DNA of 13,039 nt from Stramenopiles sp. TOSAG23-6. Its lineage: Eukaryota > Sar. Shown here piece after piece: positions 8,186-13,039 of the stretch. Position numbers and translations under genes: made by a program. How positions within the stretch are numbered: position 1 is the first letter of the stretch; each line of letters begins with the position of its first letter. The stretch is from positions 1-13,039 of the forward strand of contig LT636178.1 in the NCBI GenBank assembly GCA_900128565.1, read 5' to 3'. The notes beneath the pieces are model-generated. The model ran no database searches. It saw only the letters and a program-made list of their open reading frames with translations, and was not told where the DNA came from.

Positions 8186-8806
8186 TTACCAGCAATCGTC
8201 AGCAGCTTTTGGAGGAGGTGCAAAGCACTCTGTCTCTTCTTCTGGTTCATCATCACCGCCATCAGGGGAAGGCCCATTTGTATACAGTTCAGTGCCTTTG
8301 ATTACGTTAACAAGTTGCTCTTCAAAGCGACTCTCGGAATATTTGTAAGCTTTACTGAATTTGCAACGCCATACAATAACACCGTTCTTGTCGACAATGA
8401 TAGCCTGTGGTACTTTGAGGGTCTCAAGGTCAGCCAGTTCCATGAGGGACTTCTTGAACTTTGAGTCTTCATCAAAAGCGAGCGGAAGTTCACACGCAAG
8501 AGCCTTCTTTTCGATGAAACGTTTTACATCTTTCATAGCTGGATCAATAGAAACGCATACAGCTTGGAGGTCATCGCTGTGAGACTTGCACATATTTTCA
8601 ACGCCAGTCATAGACTCGAAGCAGTTATCCTTGAGGAATTTAGCCCAAAAGACGAGAACAGTATTCTTATCAGAGTCAAGGGTGACTTTCTCGCCCTGAG
8701 CATACTGAAGACTATCGAGAGAAGGACATTTCTTTCCAATAAGGCAGTCCCCTTCGTAAGTAATATACTCGTTGTAGTCGGTCGCAGATTCCCAAGATTT
8801 AGACAT
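8186..8806 (-). CDS. Peroxiredoxin/thioredoxin-like protein lacking CxxC
   Basis: Intronless, 206 residues from ATG 8806-8804. An upstream in-frame ATG exists, but the extension has low quality and sits in a GT-repeat leader. The AhpC/TSA or thioredoxin-like fold shows as GKKCPSLDSLQ (approach to strand 1), NTVLVFWAKFLKDNC (active-site strand and loop), LQAVCVSIDPAMKDVKRFIEKK, LPLAFDED, VPQAIIVDKNGVIVWRC (with Val-Pro at the cis-Pro place) and a final helix. The loop after FWAKF has a single Cys (KDNC) and no CxxC, so classical disulfide exchange is unlikely; a one-Cys peroxidatic or chaperone-like role is possible. The tail is acidic and Pro-rich (DGGDDEPEEETE) and ends DDCW. Codons are richer in G and C at third positions than in the neighbours, which suggests high expression. 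The gene is divergent from the phosphoesterase gene. Confidence 0.78.
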   Translation of the reverse strand: MSKSWESATDYNEYITYEGDCLIGKKCPSLDSLQYAQGEKVTLDSDKNTVLVFWAKFLKDNCFESMTGVENMCKSHSDDLQAVCVSIDPAMKDVKRFIEKKALACELPLAFDEDSKFKKSLMELADLETLKVPQAIIVDKNGVIVWRCKFSKAYKYSESRFEEQLVNVIKGTELYTNGPSPDGGDDEPEEETECFAPPPKAADDCW

Positions 8807-9029
8807 TATTATAGAATTTAGTTGTAATAAGAAAAACAGACTGTGTGTGTGTGAGTGTCTCGCGGTGGAAGCTACCATAACCAGTAGTAGCACTTTTTTC
8901 GAACTGAATCTTTTGTTGGCCTAGGGTTAGGGTTTCAAATTTTGACATCTTCTTGGCATCTTCTTGCTTCTCTCTTTTGTGTTTACTTCTAAAGAATATG
9001 TTTAGAAAGTTAAACGTTTAGGAAAAAAC
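8807..9029. promoter_or_regulatory. Divergent promoter with a telo-box-like element
   Basis: This 223-base region separates divergent genes. It has a GT-rich stretch (about 8841-8858), and CTAGGGTTAGGGTTT at 8921-8935, which on the minus strand reads AAACCCTAACCCTAG. AAACCCTAA is the telo-box known in plant promoters of highly expressed, translation-related genes. Use of such a box in this organism is inference. It also resembles the telomere-like tracts inside two introns of this window. Confidence 0.45.
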
Positions 9030-10548
9030 ATGAGTAATATAGATTATACCGACGACATTTTCAAATTAACTAAGGATCGCATACATCAGAAATTATCGCC
9101 AAATGGGCCACTTTCTACTTGGGAGAAAACAGGTCCATTTTGTTTCGTTCAGTTGGCTGACACTCAATTTGGTATGCTAGAGCAAACATTTGATGGTCAG
9201 TGGCTCCGAAAATACCGCAAACTAATTAGTATTTTGACTTTAGGGTATATTGATGGAAGGAAAGTAATTCCAGTTCCAGAATTAATTCATGAAAAAGCTC
9301 GATCTGAACTATTTGAAATGGAGAAAATATTTAGCGAACAAGCTGTTGAAGCCGTGAATGCAATTTTTCCACGTATTTTAATTTCATTACAAATAGACAA
9401 TGAACAATATAGATTTAGCCTTTAGGTACAAAATTTTGGTAGAGAATAGAATTATAATTTCATTTTTTTTATTATTTAGATATATTATACATGATATGCC
9501 CTGCTTTTGTCATAGTTTGTGGAGACTTGGTCAATGCTATGCCCCATAAAGAACCTACGTATGTTTTATTTTTTTTTCAATTACGAATTTATTTTTTCAT
9601 AGGAAATTTTGTACCTAACAATTTTTTTAGATTTTTTTTGAAATATTTTTCCACGATACACTCGACATATGGCTCAAGTAAAAACATTCAAAAAGATATT
9701 TAGTAAAGTTCATCCAGATATTGCATTAGTCTGCTGCTGTGGAAACCATGATGTTGGAAATAGACCAACACCAAAAACAATAAAAACATGGAGCAATAAT
9801 TTTGGTTCAGATTATTTTAGCTTCATTGTTGGAGGTGTAAAATGTATTGTATTGAATAGCCAATTATATAAAGATCCATCATCTGCTCTAGATCTTGCTG
9901 CAGAACAAGACACATGGCTCGACTCAGAACTTGCACATACGCATTTGAGTAGGGATAACTCTCAGAAATCACGAATTATAGTTTTTAGTCACCATCCTCC
10001 TTTTATCAACGATCCTTATGAAAATGATGAATATTTCCCATTGGATCGCATTACAAGGCTTCGCCTTTTACATAAGTTATGCCGTGCTGGAGCTACACAC
10101 TGGTTTTCGGGTCACTATCACCGTAATGGTATGTTTTTATAGTGTGAAAAATTTAGTACAATATTTTATATAATACAAATTAAAGTTATTCATTTTTAGC
10201 TTTTGTTAACTTTCTATTGTATACAAAAACGCAGGTGGGATTTATTATGAAACTAAATGTGGAGAATCTAATAGGAGTAAAAAGACAGTAGAAACAACAC
10301 CAAATCGTACTCCAAAGACATTAGAAGTATGTGTAACTGCTGCAGTTGGTGCTAATATTATTTCGGATTCATCCGGAGATATTCTTGGATTATCTGGAAT
10401 GAAAGCTCTTGTAGCCGACACGAAAACATCTGGAATTCGTGTTGTAAAAGTTCACGAAAAAACAATTTCACATAAATATTATAGCCTATTCGAATGTTCT
10501 AAGAAGATAAATGAAGCTAATGATGGAATTTGGCAAATTAATTTATGA
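9030..10548 (+). CDS. CPPED1: CPPED1-like calcineurin-type metallophosphoesterase, four exons
   Basis: Exons are 9030-9372, 9480-9558, 9662-10128 and 10235-10548, giving 400 residues. Every metal-binding motif of the calcineurin-like phosphoesterase fold is present: LADTQFG (exon 1), CGDLVNAMP (exon 2), CGNHDVGN, then VLNSQLY, FSHHPPF and SGHYHRN (exon 3). The final exon gives GGIYYETKC, VCVTAAVGANI and HKYYSLFE, the C-terminal strands of the family. Order and spacing match animal CPPED1 (about 314 residues), a cytosolic Ser/Thr phosphatase; the extra length lies mainly in the N-terminal part. No signal peptide. The second intron is an introner-like copy whose 3' end lacks AG. Homology requires the helix QVKTFKKIFSKVHPDI just downstream, so the splice must be upstream of it. 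The first intron's 3' end is less sure: the AG at 9478-9479 adds HILYM before CPAFVIVCGD. Confidence 0.88.
9373..9479 (+). other. Intron 1 of the phosphoesterase gene
   Basis: GTATTTTAAT to TTATTTAG, 107 bases, phase 1. It holds the near-palindrome GGTACAAAATTTTGGTA (9425-9441). Its antisense reads like the introner core (AAATTTTGTACCTAA), so this may be a decayed or inverted relative. ATTATACATG lies just after the AG (ATACAT at 9487-9492), but ending the intron there does not keep the frame with this donor. Confidence 0.6.
9559..9661 (+). repeat. Introner-like intron, copy C (GT to ATACAC, no AG)
   Basis: It opens GTATGTTTTATTTTTTTT after ..CCTAC (phase 2) and has GGAAATTTTGTACCTAACAA (9602-9621), then GAAATATTTTTCC, and ATACAC ending at 9661. 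Ending there gives Thr-Arg-His-Met-Ala-Gln and a spacing from AMP to GNHD close to that of animal CPPED1. The AGs at 9601-9602 and 9629-9630 lead into an in-frame stop (TGA 9639-9641) or the wrong phase. The next in-frame AG (9702-9703) would delete about a dozen residues, including a family helix. Confidence 0.68.
10129..10234 (+). other. Ordinary GT-AG intron 3 of the phosphoesterase gene
   Basis: GTATGTTTTTATAG to AAAACGCAG, 106 bases, phase 1, joining ..HYHRN to GGIYYE. It has a TTGTTAAC possible branch point and none of the palindromic introner core. It shows that canonical splice sites exist in the same gene. Confidence 0.85.
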
Positions 10549-10625
10549 AAACGTATATACAAATATAACTAATAGTTTATAACAAATTATTGTAGCATTC
10601 TCTCATAATCTGATTTTGATTTTTG

Positions 10626-13039
10626 TTATTGAGATGTAGACATATCACTAGCTTCGAAAGTATTATGATGTTCCATATCCACATCACTTGTATTACTGTT
10701 TACATTAGTAACATCTCTCGATTGGCTTCGAATACTGAAATTATGTACTTCATCTGAGTTCTTAGATTTGCCTTCAACCAAAGAATTTTTTTGTTGTTTT
10801 TGTTGACTTTTTTTGTTTTTCAAAAGTTCTTTTGTAGAATAATCTGCTTTCTTTTGTTCAAAATTTCGAGAATTATGAAGAGCTCCCATTAATCCAGCAG
10901 GATTTGGAGAAGGCATTTTTTGTATCGATGAAACAAAACTCATTCCATCATCAGTTCCATCAGCAACACTACTTAAAGTACTAGCACGACTGTCACGCAC
11001 ACTACTACCATCGTAAATGCTACTACTACCAATACTATTTCCTGTATTACGTCTGCTACGAACTCGTAATCGTTCCAATTGTCGCAGTACAGGACGTGGC
11101 GAATATTCTGCAGTGCTAGGATTAGTCACAGAATCACTTTTATTACGAGTTATATTTCCTATATTACTCTTAGAAGTTTGTTTAGGTGAATGGAATGTCT
11201 TTACTGGCGAATGTATTGAAGACCAAATACTTTTGAGTTCAATTTTGAGTTGTTTTGCAATTGATGATGTCACTGATTTCTGAAGTACCACGTGATCATC
11301 TCCTTCAGATCGAAATCCTACAACCTCAAGAAGAGCTCGACCTTGAGGGCGACTTAAAAGTTTTCGGCGAAGAGTGCTTGAAGCAAGAGAGAGTCGTCGA
11401 TATTTTCTTATACTAGGCTTCGCAATGACCCGATCCATTATTCGACACAATAAAGCAGTAGCACCTTCCACAACTGTTGATGGGTTTGAAGCACAAAACT
11501 CATTAATAACAGATTTAATAGCAACTTTTTGTCTAGAATATACTGCTACTTCTTCTACAGTCATCCCAGTGATGTTTCCAACTGACACTTTTTTTTTGTT
11601 CAAATCCTACATTTGTATTTGATACACAAGAATTTGTCAACGAAGATTCTCTAGTATGATCACCGACGCGTGTCTCATAGAGAGATCTAGAAGATGCAGG
11701 ACGATTTGTTTTGTTTGATTTATTTAATGTTGTATTTGACGAAGATTCCAACATTGATGTATTCTAAAAACATATTTCAGAAATATGATTTTTTTTGTTA
11801 GGTATAAAATTTTGTGGAAAAACAAATTAAATTCATTAGGGTTAGGATTAGGGTTAGGGTGAAAACATACATGATCCTAATACTTCACTATGAGCTGTAA
11901 AGGGTCTTTTGTACTTACGATCTGAACGACTTTTCGAATTGGACATAGAACCAGATCCAATTATATTACCATTATTACGGGTTTCAATATCATCAAGTTC
12001 TTCCGATAATTCGCTTCCAGTCTCTTCAATAGCTCGTTCTTCAATATTACCGATTTTTCTGTTCTTTCTCATTCCACCACGACCACCACGACCTCCTCTT
12101 CCACCTCTGCCACCTCGACCAAATTGAACTATATTGTGAAAAATAATTTTTTTTTGTTGAATTTGTTAGGTACGAAATTTCGTACCAAAAAAAAATAATT
12201 TTGAAATTGAAAAAAATAAAACATACCAATGTTTCCTCTTGTGTTAAAATTACTGTGAGATCCAGAAATTCTATCATTCTTTTCAGTGAAATCATTCGAA
12301 TTATTATTAACTTCCTCATCATCATCTTCCTCGAAATCATCACTATTATATTCAAAGTTGGAGTTTTCCGGGGTATTCGATTCAAAAATATTAGTTTTAT
12401 TCTCTACATCTTTAGAATTTGAAACATGAATATTTTGTATTAATTGAATATTATCGGAACTACGACCTCTTAATACATTTTCCACATCTCGCGCTGCTTT
12501 AGTTAAACTATTACGAGACACGTCCAAGTCAGCAAAACCTTCTTTAGTTAAACTATTACGAGACACATCCATGTCACGAAAGTCTTCTTTATCATACATA
12601 TTTGACACGTTTGTTGTATTTCCTATGAGTGAGGAAATTTGAGATTCTTGGCTAATTTCATTTGTTGCTCTCTGCTGATGATGCTTACTCCTTCTCTTTG
12701 ATTCAAATGCAATAGATGAAACATTATTTCTTTCATCATCTGTCTGACTCGATTCACTATGACTGTCGTGTCCACCACTGACATTATCAAACTTATCATT
12801 TATTGCAAATTTACCTCTTTGAAGTGACGCCTTTCCAGTAACTTTTTTTCTAAATGGATTACCTGGAGAACTTCGTGCAGCAGCTGCTAAAACAGATTTT
12901 GATAATCGACCACCAATACTGTCATTTTGATTGAGTCGTCTGTTCCAAGTTAAATCATCGGGGATATTAATTCCAGTTAAGTTACTGTTACTCAGAAATC
13001 CTGTGGCATCATCAGAATGTAAGCCATTTGTATGTATTG
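10626..13039 (-). CDS. Disordered RGG-box protein with C-terminal PUB domain (5' end beyond the window)
   Basis: Exons on the minus strand are 13039-12227 (open to the edge), 12128-11871 and 11756-10626, about 732 residues visible. The N-terminal part is Ser-, Asn- and Asp-rich and apparently disordered. It has a tandem 15-residue repeat (DVSRNSLTK twice) and an acidic run (DDFEEDDDEE). An RGG box, FGRGGRGGRGGRGGRGG, starts right after the first intron and suggests RNA binding. Exon 3 encodes a PUB domain (about 11555-11280): TVVEGATALLCRIMDRVIAK, KYRRLSLASSTLRRKLL, GRALLEVVGF. This matches the PUB domain of peptide:N-glycanase-type proteins, which binds the tail of the p97/Cdc48 ATPase. The combination suggests a link between RNA-protein assemblies and p97; that is inference. 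One extra A in a run of nine (11589-11597) breaks the frame upstream of the PUB domain. The tail is again low-complexity. Confidence 0.75.
11757..11870 (-). repeat. Introner-like intron with telomere-like tract (GT to ATACAT)
   Basis: It starts GTATGTTTTCACCCTAACCC at 11870 (phase 1), with a CCCTAA-type tract at 11837-11861, then AAAATTTTATACCTAACAA, GAAATATG and TTTTTAG, then AATACAT ending at 11757. Using the AG (11765-11764) with this donor creates an immediate TAA. Ending at ATACAT gives TCA-ATG-TTG in frame. A weaker donor, GTATTA at 11883, paired with that AG would also keep the frame. Confidence 0.6.
12129..12226 (-). repeat. Introner-like intron, canonical GT-AG copy
   Basis: GTATGTTTTATTTTTTTC to CACAATATAG, 98 bases, phase 1. 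It holds a perfect 18-base palindrome GGTACGAAATTTCGTACC (12169-12186) whose last bases run into CCTAACAAA, the likely branch point. The AG here sits where other copies have AT or AC. The spliced frame runs straight into the RGG box. Confidence 0.8.
12498..12575 (-). repeat. Tandem 45-base coding repeat
   Basis: Two 33-base copies, 12498-12530 and 12543-12575, differ at only two positions and are spaced by 45 bases. They encode DLDVSRNSLTK and DMDVSRNSLTK, so the repeat is in frame (15 residues). It is a recent duplication inside the disordered part of the PUB-domain protein. Confidence 0.85.

Noticed and set aside
8361-8821. Plus-strand frames opposite the peroxiredoxin-like gene
   Set aside because: Shadows produced by the G/C-rich third positions of the real gene.
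9487-9492. ATACAT as a non-AG end for phosphoesterase intron 1
   Set aside because: Phase does not fit the GTATTT donor; the AG at 9478-9479 does. Removing ILYM would nevertheless look closer to the family, so RNA data would be needed.
11017-11622. Plus-strand frames opposite the PUB-domain exon
   Set aside because: They mirror a clear PUB domain; no independent start or motif.
12047-12422. Frames crossing the 12129-12226 intron on both strands
   Set aside because: They run through the introner repeat and A/T-rich sequence, so are noise.
1-13039. tRNA, rRNA, CRISPR, transposase or viral genes
   Set aside because: None seen on reading both strands; no repeat-spacer pattern, no cloverleaf and no transposase-like protein.

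Overview
This is nuclear DNA from a compact, AT-rich eukaryotic genome, most likely a unicellular protist. I cannot name the lineage. The evidence is short spliceosomal introns of about 65-185 bases, ATG starts without ribosome binding sites, N-terminal signal peptides, AATAAA signals after stop codons, TTAGGG-type telomere-like tracts, and eukaryotic families (CPPED1-like phosphoesterase, PUB domain, membrane-anchored FAAH-like N-terminus, EF-hand coiled-coil protein). The leftmost gene start has a signal peptide followed by Phe, which would fit, but does not prove, an alga with a secondary red plastid.

Layout: 1-156 (-) is the 5' end of a secreted or organelle-targeted protein running off the left edge. 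450-1100 (+) is a thioredoxin-fold redoxin. 1235-1609 (-) is a small hypothetical protein with a glycine-rich helix. 2051-3376 (+) is a protein kinase with a signal peptide. 3734-4688 (+) is a two-exon gene whose first exon looks like the N-terminus of a fatty-acid-amide-hydrolase-type amidase but whose second exon does not. 4800-6662 (-) is a three-exon EF-hand and coiled-coil protein. 6971-7700 (+) is a two-exon basic hypothetical protein. 8186-8806 (-) is a peroxiredoxin/thioredoxin-like protein without a CxxC. 9030-10548 (+) is a four-exon CPPED1-like metallophosphoesterase. 10626-13039 (-) is a long disordered protein with an RGG box and a C-terminal PUB domain; its start lies beyond the right edge.

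The left 3.4 kb is intronless. The right 9 kb carries introns, and seven of nine share one repeated module: donor GTATGTTTT (variants exist), a T-rich stretch, usually an AAATTTT/AAATTTC palindrome, CTAACAA, and an A/T-rich tail that in most copies is close to GAAATATTTTT and ends ATACAT or similar. This looks like an introner family (introns spread as repeats). At several copies no good AG acceptor exists where homology and reading frame put the 3' end. The frame is instead restored by ending the intron at ATACAT or ATACAC, and the intron ends are partly complementary or flanked by short direct repeats. This is the most interesting signal in the window.

The genes do not form an obvious pathway. 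Several are divergent pairs sharing short promoters that contain palindromes or a telo-box.
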